From Papaver somniferum (lineage: Eukaryota > Streptophyta > Magnoliopsida > Ranunculales > Papaveraceae): a DNA stretch of 64,000 nt. The translations under genes and the position numbers were made by a program. A model generated the notes under the pieces. That model was not told the origin of the DNA and ran no database searches. It saw nothing but the letters and a program-made list of their open reading frames with translations. Positions 48,578-59,524 of the stretch are shown here, in pieces (position 1 is the stretch's first letter; the number at the start of each line of letters is the position of its first letter). Location of the stretch: NCBI RefSeq assembly GCF_003573695.1, contig NC_039358.1:158462920-158526919 (forward strand). The letters are read 5' to 3'.

Positions 48578-51500
48578 ATGGATCCACCACGGCGGAAGGG
48601 AACTCGTATGAAAGAAGCTAATCGAAAACCCAATGGGTATAACCCTGGAATTGCAAAACTAGTTCAAGAAAAAGTGAAGAAAATAACTGTCGAAGAAGGA
48701 GAATTCGCAGCCCTTGAAACACGAGAAATTGTGCCTTTAAGAAAGTAAGGGCTTACTTAAACTCACTCTAGTACTTCTATTTGATGTTTGCATGTCAAAT
48801 TAGGTCAGAAAATTCGAAGTTATGAATTGGCAGTTGCGACGCCGGTAAGGTATTATGTTATCGACCTTGCCGGCTTTTCGTAGTTAGGGTTTGGCCGGAA
48901 AGCTCTTAGGTTGAATATCTTGCCGGCTGTTTAATATTTGTAACTGCTTCCACAGGGTCGGCAGGTTATTCAACCTGCAACCTTGTCGGCGGAAGTTTTT
49001 ATTTAATGAAGCCGGCATGTAATTATTTTTTACCCTGCCGGCATGTTATAACTTGTATTGGAACCATTGGTTCCTGATGCCTTGAATTTTTTTAAACCGG
49101 AATGGTATTTGGATACAACCATGCTGGTTGTTGGTTGGCCGGCAATGTATGGGTAATGTACCTTGCCGACCTGTAATGTGGAAAATATTTGTATCTCCTG
49201 TGTAGTATATTTTTTATAAGCCGACAGGCTATTTGAATGCTACCATGTCGGCTGCTTTATAGCCGGCATGTAATTTAGATATAGACCCTCCGGCCATTGT
49301 TCCGCCGGATAGGTTATATATGTCGACCCTGCCGACCTGTAATTTTTTTCCCCTTAATTGTTCTTGTTCAGGTTGGAAAAGGCAAAGAAGAAAGCTATGA
49401 AAGCTCTTAGTCCTCCTTCAAGACATCCTCGTGTTGGTGAAAAACTCTTGACTTTAACACATCGAGGGGCATACGTTGTGCCGGGAACGACAAAGATCTG
49501 TATAATGAATGATTCTGAACCACCATCTGAACCCAGTGATTCAGACGAGACTCCAAATGAAGACCAATCAATTCCATCTGGTAGAAGAGGTGATGATGAT
49601 GATGTTGATGAAAGCACTCCGGCTGCTGGAGGAGATAACAATGATGATGAAGAAATGCCTAATGTTGGAGGAGGTAATGATGATGATGATGATGGTAATG
49701 GAGATAAAGGCAAGAATATCCAAGATGAAATTGTTGAAGAAGAAGAAGAAGAAGAAGGAGAACAAACTCTAGCTATTGTTCAACCCACCGAAGCTTCAGC
49801 TTCAACTTCAATCCAAACCGGAACGAAGAAGAGGGTGATCACTAAACCAACTGATTCTCACATGCCTCCCCGTCACTTGATGCTTACACTGAAAAAAAGG
49901 TGAGATTCCAAGGGGGTCCCCAAGAGATGGTGGAAAAGTTCTTTTTGGATACAAAGACTCACGGGCATGTACGATCCATAATACTATCGTAAGTAATCTC
50001 AATCCGTCTTTGTTCTTTATTCAAGTGTGTAACTATCTTAAATTTGCGTCAAGTGTTTGTATATATATATATTTTTTTTTTTGGTATTTAGGTTCACAAG
50101 CATGTCGTCCGTCCCATGAGGCGCCAAGCTTCGTGTTCAGTGACTAATACTTGGGATCTTGACAAGGAATGTGAGGAGGTGATAGTGATTGTCAAGAACT
50201 CCGGGTTGTGGCCTGCGGTGGAGAGTTCGAATATTGAGCATGATAAAGTTACCATATCTGCATTCTGTGAGAGGTTTTATGGAGAGACTGATACAATGTT
50301 ATTCCCATTCGGTGAGATGGCGATAACTCCCGATGATGCTCAACAAATTCTAGGCCTTGAGGTTGATGGAAAAGCAGTCACTGAGGGATTCGATAATAAG
50401 TTCCCTTTCAAGGATATTTACGCATTGAGCCAGAAATTGTTCGGTTGGAATCAGATTGAGACGGGGTCTGTTCTTGAGATGAAGGATGGTCGTCTAAGCA
50501 AGAAGTTTAATCTGAAGAAGTTGAGGGACACATTATGGGAGACAAAGAAAATCTTTGATAAGGAAGGAAGGGTGAATCCGGTGCGAATCAATGCTACCGC
50601 GTCAGCTTATTTGCTATACGTCCTGGGCAAATATATCTTCCCCGATAGTTCTGGAAGCGTGGTCGAGGCCAGTTACTTGCAACTATTGGATCCCTTAGAT
50701 AAGATGTGTGAGTATTCTTTGGGTACTGCGGTGGTCGCCTTCTTGAACAATGAGTTGACAATATGTTCTAGGGCACTCACTAAGAAAATTAACGGAAACA
50801 CATGTCTCTTCCAGGTAATTTTATTGTCTAAATCATTTATATTTGCAAAATTCTCGTAAGATAAGATTCTTACTAAACTTTTTTTTTTTGCATAGGCTTG
50901 GATATATGAGCACTTCCCTTCTTTGTTCAAAACCAACTCCTACGTCAAAGTGGATGCGAATGTTGCGGTTGATAAGCCAAGAGCGCAAAGGTACAGTTTT
51001 AAGGGTACTCAGGATAAGGAAATGCCGCAAAATCTTATGAAACTCCGAAACGCCATCGACAAATTGACTGTGGAGGAGGTGATATTTGATCTGTATCGAG
51101 ATGCTAGAACTCAAGGTTTAATCCAAATGAGAGATGAAGTTGAATTATACTATGGACCCTTGATGACTATGTATGATGGATATTCAATGTACGATCCACA
51201 TCGGGTAATGCGACAATTGGGTTATGCCCAAGAAGAACCTCATTTCGATGAAGAAAAGTCGTTCTTTACTGTGAACATGGATGAATGCACCACGTCCCAA
51301 AAAAATATTAACGTCTCTTACGATCCAGCACCAACTCAAGAACATTGGGACGATAGACGTCGCCGTAAAATCGATGTAAGTCTTTTGGACGAGGTGACCA
51401 CCTGTCATGAAGCTAGTGAGAAATAATGACTGCTGAAGAACTGGCTCGTAAGAGGAAGATGGCATCGAAAGACCCAGCAACAAGTCTTAAGTTCTTCGTA

Positions 51501-51868
51501 AGTATTTAAAGTTTCTCTTACTATTTTAAGATTACATTATTGAATCATTCTATTAATTGTTTGTTGTGTAATTGAAAATAGAAGGAGTATTTGAAGACCT
51601 TTGTGAAGGTGTTGTGTTGCGCGAAAGACAGAGGAGAGCCTTTGTTCAAGCACATTGACTATGCTTGCAATGTTGACATGAGGATGCCCATGAATTGTTC
51701 AAGCAACTTGAGGCTGAAGTAAAGGTGGAAGAAAAAGCTAGAAGGGAAACACAAGCCAAGCTGAATGCTGACAAAAAGAGGGCTCGTAGCGGTCGTGGTG
51801 GTGAAGGTAGCAGCAGTGGTAGTGTTCCAAAACGGGGTCGTGTTCGTGGTCGTGGTCGTGGTGAATGA
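48578..51868 (+). CDS. plant-mobile-domain (PMD, MAIN-like) protein gene, possibly broken
   Basis: Exon 1 48578-48744 (MDPPRRKGTRMKEANRK), intron with GT-AG ends, exon 2 49372-49988 with an Asp/Glu-rich stretch, exon 3 50092-50814, exon 4 from 50896. The PMD core is in exons 3-4: ISAFCERFYGETDTMLFPFG, MAITPDDAQQILGLEVDG and, across the intron, AWIYEHFPSLF, matching the aminotransferase-like plant mobile domain family (MAIN/MAIL proteins, nuclear, linked to silencing and cell division; related copies ride in transposons). The exon 2 frame is broken in an A7 run near 49,893. Near 51,426 the frame stops, and Lys/Glu-rich and RGRGRG-type coding continues to 51868 with one more shift near 51,683. 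It may be a pseudogene, or the breaks may be errors or missed introns. Confidence 0.7.
48841..49336. repeat. palindrome cluster 1 (nine units) in intron 1 of the PMD gene
   Basis: Nine units of 32-34 bp at 48841, 48894, 48957, 49011, 49096, 49138, 49220, 49262 and 49304. Each starts GCCGGCAAGGTAA-like and ends TACCATGCCGGC-like, so the two ends are inverted copies around an AT-rich centre of about 10 bp. The units differ in the centre but keep length and ends. Confidence 0.85.
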
Positions 51869-52042
51869 ATGCTTTCCTATTTTATTTCTCTATATTGTGG
51901 TGGACAAATGTTTAAGTTAATGGCGTGGACAAATGTTTTTTTAAGATTTATGGGACATGTTTTCGTATTTTGGACAAAAAGTGTTGGATTTCTAGTTGTT
52001 GAATGAATGGTTTGTTTAGCTATGTAAAGTTTCAATACTTAT

Positions 52043-52592
52043 GCCGGCATGCTTTTTTTAAGTTACATTGCCGACTGTTCCAGGGCCGGCAAGGTTGTGA
52101 ATTGTCAGACTGCCGGCCCTGACAATGGAAATTGTGTAGTTACCAGGGTCAGCAAGGTAATATGATTCCTACCTAGCCGGCTGTTTACTTGACGGCAAGG
52201 TAATATGTTATCGACCATGCCGCCTATGTGTGGCAAAAAAATCTTTCTCTTGATGCCTAAAATCATATAAGGTCTGCATGGTAACAAAATTCATACCTTG
52301 CTGGTCGAATCCTAGCCGGCATGCTAATGACCCAATACAGTTCCGGCGGATACACGGAAGGAAAACCTTCTCATAATGCCTAAAATCATATAAGGTCGGC
52401 ATGGTAACAAAATTCATACCCTTCCGGCCAAATCCTAGCCGGCATTCTTAAGACCCAATACCGTTCCAGCGGATACACAGAAGATTCTGGTCTCCTGATG
52501 CCTAAAATCATCATCAGGTCGGCATGGTAACAAATTTCAGACCCTGCCGACCTGACTTAGTCGGCATACTGGTGAAATAAAACAGTGCCGGT
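52043..52592. repeat. palindrome cluster 2 (ten units) between the two genes
   Basis: Ten units of 32-36 bp at 52043, 52085, 52148, 52191, 52271, 52315, 52395, 52438, 52518 and 52560. From 52,225 on, pairs of units are embedded in a larger repeat of about 122 bp (block TGCCTAAAATCAT near 52,253, 52,377 and 52,499). The cluster ends 88 bp before the TATA box of the small gene. Confidence 0.85.
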
Positions 52593-52679
52593 GGATTTAA
52601 ATTTCAAACTTTTTGCAAGTACAATTGCGTTGATTGACTTGTACTTGTGCAGTATAACGGCCAAATTGGGGCACCATCC

Positions 52680-52687
52680 TATAAATA
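52680..52687 (+). promoter_or_regulatory. TATA box of the small two-exon gene
   Basis: TATAAATA lies 106 bp before the ATG at 52793, a normal distance for a plant promoter with a leader of about 75 bases. Downstream are pyrimidine- and CT-rich stretches typical of plant leaders. Confidence 0.65.
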
Positions 52688-52792
52688 CACTAGTTTTCTC
52701 TACAAAACAACATACACCTAGTTCCATATGCTGTCCAAAGCTCATATCATCATATACTCCATCTAACTCTCTCAATACCTCTACAAACAACA

Positions 52793-53303
52793 ATGGCTTC
52801 GTTTGATTCTAATGAAGATTTGGCAATCACCAAACCTTGGTATGCGGAAAAACGACTTAGACGTCAATCCTCCGAAAGGGTGGATTCCACGACCTTTTGG
52901 GATAGGGTACACAACACATTTAGCCAAGATTTTGGAAATCCTAACGCAAGAAGTATTCAGCAAGTGCACGATAGGCACCTAGTCATAGAAAATGCAATAC
53001 TTGCTTTTTTAGCTCTCCAACCTCGGATTTTTAACACTCGCCCCTTCACCTTGTCCATTGCACAATTTGTAAGTAATTTTGTGGTTTTTTTTTACGTAAC
53101 CCATGTTGTTTAATCTTTCAATGAAACACCACTAACAAATGTAAGTTTGTGTTTTGTAGCACGAAGTCGTGAAAGCGCGCTACTTGGAGGTAAAGGGGGA
53201 AGCATTCGAGTTCGAAACAAGCTATCACTTCATGGCCGAAAGAATCCCGGAGTATAACCCGGACTACTTGGATGATGTATCGTCTTCGTCGGAGGAAGAT
53301 TGA
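52793..53303 (+). CDS. 139-aa two-exon protein, SANT/NAM-associated-like
   Basis: Exon 1 52793-53068, intron 53069-53159 with GTAAGT and TTTTGTAG borders, exon 2 53160-53303; both exons are in phase and give 139 aa. The layout W-x2-V-x3-F (WDRVHNTFSQDF), RSIQQVHDRHLVIENAI, a gap, then VKARYLEVKGEAFEFETSYH and an acidic end (DDVSSSSEED) resembles the small SANT/NAM-associated proteins of plants that are often mislabelled glutathione S-transferase T3-like and that are related to the second protein of PIF/Harbinger elements. This is a motif-level judgement. Role unknown; a DNA-binding partner is an inference. It sits between palindrome clusters 2 and 3 and its frame is intact. Confidence 0.7.
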
Positions 53304-53541
53304 TGGCTTTAGAAGTTTTTGTATAGGTTTTGTGGGTATACCTCTATGTAAGCCCTCACGAGACTATAACTCGTCCACTACGGTCGCCTAGGGGTTCAAA
53401 GGCTTGATGCACATGCTAAGTGCATTCGTTTTTCCGTCAACAATGATTAGGTTTTATGTTTCAATAAATGTAGTAACAAAAATTGAATGAATAAAGTGAA
53501 TTGCATCTATTAGAATTCAGTCTTTTTGGGGGATAACCAAA

Positions 53542-53822
53542 GTCGGCAAGGTTATAATATTACAACCATGTCGGCTAAACGATGGCCGGCAAGGTAAGAA
53601 AGTTAATAAATGCCGACAACAAGGATGCCGACAAGGTAATAAATCAATACCATGCCGACTACCTGCGCATTTATAACAGTCTCCTGTGTGTCAAAAATAT
53701 TACAGCCGGCATCTTCTTCATTCATATAACCTGTCGACCATATAAAGCTGGCACTTTCTTCAACCGTATACCTTGTCGGCATAGAGTGGTCGGCATGATC
53801 TTCATTAGTCGACCCTGCCGAC
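53542..53822. repeat. palindrome cluster 3 (six units) after the small gene
   Basis: Six units of 33-34 bp at 53542, 53585, 53627, 53705, 53747 and 53789, with the same ends as clusters 1 and 2. It lies about 240 bp after the stop codon of the small gene and about 350 bp from the right end of the candidate element. Confidence 0.85.
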
Positions 53823-54168
53823 CTTTCATACTTTCAGAACTGAAAGTGTTGATTTTTTCTTTGATTTTGAGTATGATTTCATAACAGATTTGCAATCACC
53901 TTTTAAAAGTGTTTCAGTTGTGTGCTTCATTTTCGTTGTAAGAGATATTCTAAAAAAAAAAAAATTCTCATCAAAAATCTTCCCACAAAAATTCAATCAA
54001 AAACGAAATTTCATAACTTCAATTCCTAAATTTTAATATATTCAATCAATCTACACTCAATTAATTAACCTAATTTTAATGTTAATTAAACAAGAACATA
54101 TTAGCCATTTAGAAAATATAAGATTAAGGGGTGGCTTGGTTTTACTTCAAAATAACCAGATTTTATCT
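53823..54168. other. right part of the candidate element, no gene
   Basis: AT-rich DNA between the last palindrome and the right inverted end. No coding or repeat signal. Confidence 0.4.
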
Positions 54169-54205
54169 TACCCCAATTAGTTAGGATATGTCCCAATCAA
54201 GCCAG

Positions 54206-55143
54206 ATTTTTTTTCTCCACTAAATTAATTTTGTTTTTTATTTTGAAATGAAGAGTGAAAACACACAATCTAAGAGACATAACATGTTTTTGAGTACAAT
54301 TTCAGCACCATACTATACAGCTTGTACTTCATTTAATAATATTGACTCGAGGATATCGTAACTTATGCTCAAGTGTTAAATTAGTAGGAAGACAAATATA
54401 TTACCCAAATTCTCTCTCTTTCTGTCTCGTGACATCCTTCGCATGTGATTATGTTAATATCAAAATGTCCCACTTCATTTAACTTTCATTTCCTGCTTGT
54501 TTGTATGCAGAATTGTAAATGATATTCCCTTATTCCCCGCTACAACAAACATGCATACGACCAACATGCTTACAGCTTATAATTCCCAAGTCTAGGACTC
54601 TAGAGAAAAGAGAAAATCAAGTTCAGACAGATAGTGAAAAGCCAAAAACTAACAACTCACTCCACTACAACCGCGACAGATTCCCTCTCCAATCAAAATC
54701 CTAACACCTCGTTAACATAACCATATATCTTATTTCTATCACTCACGTAAGTTTCCCTACAACTCGTGATTACTTTTTTATCTCTCAACTTTTCCGTGAG
54801 TAATTCCTAGTCCCTACAATTCTAATCTAAGCACTATCTTCAATTATAGAGCTAAAATGATTCTGATTAGTATGTCACATTAGCCATACACATCCACTGA
54901 AAATCACATACCAACTTGATAACGAGACATAGAAAGGAAAAGTGAGAAATTTTTATAGTACCTTTTTCTAACATCAGAACAAGTTCAGTAACCATACCAA
55001 AAAAGTGACAAACAAACAGAAACCCTGAAAATTTACAGTGGTGGGTATGTAACAAAAGGACGAAAAAGGACTCTAGGTTTGTCATTTACCATCACGTGAC
55101 CCGACAAGTGACAGAATAGGTCAAAATAGGATAACCGTCGATT
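54206..55143. other. intergenic DNA downstream of the GPI-anchored protein gene
   Basis: AT-rich, includes the likely 3' untranslated region of the minus-strand gene that ends at 55144. Only short chance frames. Confidence 0.4.
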
Positions 55144-56673
55144 CTAAGTTAGTAAAAGATAAAAACTACAAAGGGTAAAAAAGGTAAATAAAATTCTAGT
55201 GAGAGGAACAGAAACCACTGGTGGAGAGAGCGACGATGATGTATGTTTGTCAAAGTGGAGAGAATCAACGGCTAACGGCATGTTTTCTTGATCAGGACTG
55301 CATTTAGATTCATGTGGGTGCGCACTATACATGATGGCGCGTAATACAGCTGACACTGTTGGTATATACGCTGTTTTGTTTCTTGCAAGCAACCATGTCA
55401 ATCCCATTAGCTTACAATCTCTGCTGAACATTTTATTTGCCCTTTCTGTCCCTATTTTTGTTGCGTTCTTCTCTCCTGTCAACTGTTCCACCAAAGGCCA
55501 TTTTCGTCATTAACAATACAAATTGTAATTATCATAAACAAAAAATATTCAGCAAAATTAAGATCACTGAAATAGCTAATTTGCAGAAGAAAATGAACAG
55601 GAAAATCTCCATGAAATCCTTGCTGCTGTTCTCAGAATCTCGAAAGCTGGCAAAGTTTTACTCTTTTCCGGTGATTTTTATAAAACTTTTTCGTCTTTTT
55701 TCCCCAAAAAGACGGCCATTCACACCTCACACTGTACCCCGTTATCACTAGGCAAAAACCCTAGAAAATAATCAAATAATGCCTCAATAACTCTTGTACC
55801 AAATCCACTGTTATATTTAAAAACAATTTATAGCATCACCCATTATCTTGTTCTTCAACAGTTCAATCGATTTCGCTAAAGTAATTCAACATTATAAACA
55901 ACAAATGAATGAAAAATCAGAAATGAGTAAAATACCTTTTGAAGAGCACCGAGACATCTAGTACAACCAGCATAAGAAGAATTTAGACAATTATGTTCTA
56001 AATTCTTAACAGCGGAAGTAGGAATAACAGAAGTAGTACTGGTAGCATTATGATGAGAAGCTGATGAATTCGCTGTTGTGGTCGAAGAAAGATTGAATGC
56101 AGCAGGACAAGATAGTGAAGTAATTTGATGAAGACGAATACCACAAAAACAGAGAATAGCATCACATGTAGAATTAGGTTGTGGAATATGAATATTACGA
56201 TTTTCAAGTGAAGTTTCGAGTGAATTAACACATTTAGTTGAATCGTCAGGCATCATCGGATCAAGATCTGATGATGAAAATGGTGATGTTGATGATGAAT
56301 TAGTATTTGTAGTAATCTGTAAAGCTGATCTAGCATGAGCAGCAAATAACCAAGCAGCTAAAACAGGACAACAGCGACTTATATCCAAGTTATAACCACA
56401 AGCTTCATTAACACCACCGAAAAGTTCAGCGGAAAGATCTAGATGACATGTCTTTGTTTGTGTTTGTACTGGAAATGCTGGTACTGTATTTGTTGGCATT
56501 GATGCTGTGTAGTTTCCTGGTTTCAATGGCTGGTCATGTCCATCATTATCATCATCACCTTCTGATGATGTCAAAGACGAAGGTATTTCAGTTTGTGATA
56601 ATGATGAAGCTACGAAAAGAGAAAAGAGAATCAAGAAAATGAAAAGAAAGTGATGAGTGAGTTTGAGTTCCAT
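55144..56673 (-). CDS. GPI-anchored SPARK-domain protein, At4g28100-like
   Basis: Two exons on the minus strand: 56673-55936 and 55482-55144, in phase, 358 aa. Residues 1-26 form a signal peptide (FLFIFLILFSLFVASSL). The SPARK-type extracellular domain begins near TCHLDLSAELFGG and contains LDISRCCPVLAAWLFAAHAR and further spaced Cys (CDAILCFCGIRL, CTRCLGALQK), continuing in exon 2 with RDCKLMGLTWLLARNKTA. The C-terminus is a hydrophobic tail (LFTFFTLCSFYLLL) after a Ser/Pro stretch, as expected for GPI addition. Closest family known to me is the uncharacterised GPI-anchored protein At4g28100 of Arabidopsis. It should sit on the outer face of the plasma membrane; function unknown. Many Asn-X-Ser/Thr sites. 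Confidence 0.9.
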
Positions 56674-56899
56674 TATCTTCTTTCTTCAGTTTTAGAAGAT
56701 TTTGTTGAATATCCTGGTTTTTGAAAATAGAGTAGAAGTTTGATGGAAAGCAGAGGATTCAAGAGAATCCTACTTTTCAGAAAAGATATGGTGGAAGAAA
56801 AGTAAGAACTCTGAGAGGGATAGATTTTTTAGGCTACTAGTACTAACCAGAGAGTAATAAGAGTGAAAGAAAACATGCAACACAAGGAGTGGGTGGGTA

Positions 56900-56907
56900 A
56901 TATATAG
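56900..56907 (-). promoter_or_regulatory. TATA box of the GPI-anchored protein gene
   Basis: On the minus strand TATATATT lies about 230 bp before the start codon, which would give a leader of about 200 bases. No other good TATA lies between it and the ATG. Confidence 0.45.
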
Positions 56908-56989
56908 CATAATGCGCACCACGGTCACGGAGAAAGACTTACACTATTTAAAATTATTAAATGTCATGTTATTATTATTATTTTAACTA

Positions 56990-59170
56990 TAAAAAGGTAG
57001 CTGGGGCTCACAAGGCAAATAAGCCTCGGATTAGTTTCCCGTTTCATCTCCATGAGAAAGGATTGGGGATGAAAGTTCACCGTCTCAGAACGGTCACAGA
57101 GTCGCAGACTCACAGGCTTCAAATTTTGTGGAGGTGAAAGTTACATATTCTCAGCAGTAAAAATGAAAGTTACGTCTTAGGCTTTTAGTTTATTATACGG
57201 ACATGATTCCTCCTGGCTCCAGCTCAAGTGTTTTTGAATAGCATTTTTGCATTGTTTGGAACTTTGTATGGATTTTGCTTTTGAATAGTATTTTTGATAG
57301 ATTGGGGTCTGTATGTGTATACTTTATGCAGTGTAGTGGTGGGTGATAAAAAAAAAAGCCTCGTCTCATATTTTGTCCTCTTCTAAGCTAGCTTATCTGT
57401 TCACTCTCTAATTTCTGGACTGGAGTTCTCACTTTACGGAATAGTCGACAGACTCCACACAATCACTCCACACAATCACACTAATCCTCCGTTGCACTTT
57501 CATCTTCACACAAGGATAATCTTTTAACCTTGAGATCTGCGCAAGATGAAACTTTCTCATAATTTCAAACATTTTTTACCGGAACGGGGAACTGTAAAAA
57601 TAAGAATGCAATTATTTATGTTTTTGTTTCAAGTATACAGAGCCAGAGGCACAGACTGGGAAAATATCGGCGAAAATGCTAGTCTTCTCCGCTTCTTTCC
57701 CCGTTACGTGTCAAGCAGATAGTGGTGTGATGCTACATAAAAGAGTTTCTGTTAACTCTAATCCAAAAAATAAGGGCTAAGATCGCTGCCACCCAATGGG
57801 AAGGGGTGAGGGAAGGGAACGAGGGAAGTGTACCAGCTTCCAAGGATCGGAGCAGCGGAGCAGTAGTCCATTTTTTTCCTCTGATAACAACACACTAGTG
57901 AGTAGTGGTCGTAGGTTTTTATTTTGACTTTACACTGTTTTAGCCTTTTTAAGCATACAATTTTCTGTGACTCAAAAAGTTTATGGTTTGGTATCTGTGT
58001 CTATAGACAGTAGTCGTGGGTGACAGCATTATTGGACACCCCACTTTTTTCAATAATAATACCTAATCTTTTATTATTTTATATGAACTTTGAATTACCA
58101 ACGAAAGAGAGTTCCTAAGGTTGCGGTCAAAAATCTTCACCTTAAGCTTTTCCGGCAGGTACAAGATTTTGGAAAAAAAAAATAAATTCCTGCATTATCG
58201 ACTAGCAAAACTGTCTTTTTGTCAATCGTGCTACATGACACGCTAGTTGACAGCTAAATAACAGCTGATACCTATGTGGCAAGTACATCTGTAAAAAAAA
58301 GTAAATTTGATTTTATCCACGTCAAACAAACAAAAAAATAAAATGAAAAGGAGCCGTGAGGAGTTTTTTTTTTCTAACTGTGTCACCTTATCTCTTTGTT
58401 CCTAAAATCTTTAGGATTTCTAACTGTACATATAGCAACCTTGATTATCCTAGAGTATGGCTACTGTTTTTCTTTGCGATTATTTTTGTTCTTGGTTGAT
58501 AAAATAACAGAAGATACCGTAAAGATTATCGTTACCATTTTCCTAAACCATTCAATTTTTGGAAAAAAAGTTTACAGAATTCTTGATAGGAAGTTCAGAA
58601 TAGTATATTGTTACGAGATTAGGAAGATTCGGGTTTGATTAATTGGATTCTTGAATTATTCAGAAACCAGTTTGAGAAGTAAATGGAAGAAGGTGAGAAT
58701 AGATTTGGATTTTTGTAAGATCCGAGGGAGGATAAATCTTAAACAAAACTATTCTTATCACAATTTCATGGTCTTACTAGATTGGTGTTGCAATATGTGA
58801 TTCAATATCAATTTAGGTTTTTTGATCCTTTTTTATTTTTAATCGAAGTCATATAATATATGATTGAATGGTTTTCAACTGATGATGATCGAAGAAATAC
58901 ATAACTGCAAAGGGGAGAGATGATGAAAATGGACGATCGTCAATATAAGCCGCCAGATTTAATAGTTACGTGTATTGTTGGGATGACGTGGGCCAGAAAA
59001 GGAAGACACGTATTCATGCCACATATGACCAGCTGGTATTCAGCTGTTATCCCGTTGTTCATATAGCATTTTCGCTTTTTTGTGATCAGGGGTTGTTACT
59101 TCTAGCGACTACATGATTTCTTTGCAAAAGGGGATTTACATTTATTGGCTAGGGTTATCAATTTAGTTTT
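56990..59170. other. intergenic DNA, no recognisable gene
   Basis: AT-rich upstream region of the GPI-anchored protein gene. Only short frames (for example 58396-58638) without domains. No RNA-gene boxes or paired terminal repeats seen. Confidence 0.4.
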
Positions 59171-59175
59171 TCCTG

Positions 59176-59519
59176 TATTAAAGTATGTGGACATCCAACT
59201 CAAAATCAATTGACAATGAGTGGAGAGGCCCTAATAGATTATAAGATCTTAAATAATCCAATCATGTGGGACTAATAATCTCAACACGCCCCCTCACGTG
59301 TAGCTTCGGCGGGTCTTACACACACGTGGACAATTAAATCGGGTGACGCGGAGTAAAGGTGCGGTCAATTAACTCGACACAAATAGCCTGCTCTGATACC
59401 ATATTAAAATCTGTGGGCATCCAACTCAAAACCAATTGTCAATGAATGGAGAGGCCCTAATAGATTATAAACCGCATGATCTTAAATAACCCAACCATAT
59501 GGGACTAATAATCTCAACA
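59176..59519 (-). mobile_element. TRIM (miniature LTR retrotransposon)
   Basis: A 344-bp element with LTRs of 111 bp (59176-59286) and 118 bp (59402-59519) and no coding capacity. On the minus strand each LTR begins TGTTGAGATTATTAGTCCCA. The internal part begins with TGGTATCAGAGCA (59389-59401), the initiator-Met-tRNA primer site, and ends with a G-rich tract GTGAGGGGGCG. The target duplication is TCCTG (59171-59175) and TCTTG (59520-59524), one mismatch. Confidence 0.9.
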
Positions 59520-59524
59520 TCTTG

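Larger units (their letters stand above)
48297..54205 (+). mobile_element. candidate gene-carrying DNA element with PMD gene and palindrome clusters
   Basis: Ends at 48297-48333 and 54169-54205 are inverted relative to each other and agree at 28 of 37 positions by eye, both beginning CTGGC and containing GATTGGG and TGGGGTA. Between them lie two spliced genes and three clusters of related palindromes, found nowhere else in the window. No transposase is visible and no clear target duplication can be read because the flanks are T-rich. I infer a single mobile unit; an alternative is ordinary host DNA with a local repeat expansion. The LINE inserted 13 bases to its left. Confidence 0.5.

Noticed and set aside
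49354..49772. Frames on both strands across the Asp/Glu-rich part of the PMD gene
   Set aside because: Shadows of GAT/GAA repeats in exon 2.
55331..55751. Plus-strand frames opposite exon 2 and the intron of the GPI-anchored protein gene
   Set aside because: Antisense shadows of a well-supported minus-strand gene.
58396..58638. 80-codon plus-strand frame upstream of the GPI-anchored protein gene
   Set aside because: Very AT-rich, no domain, no splice or promoter context.
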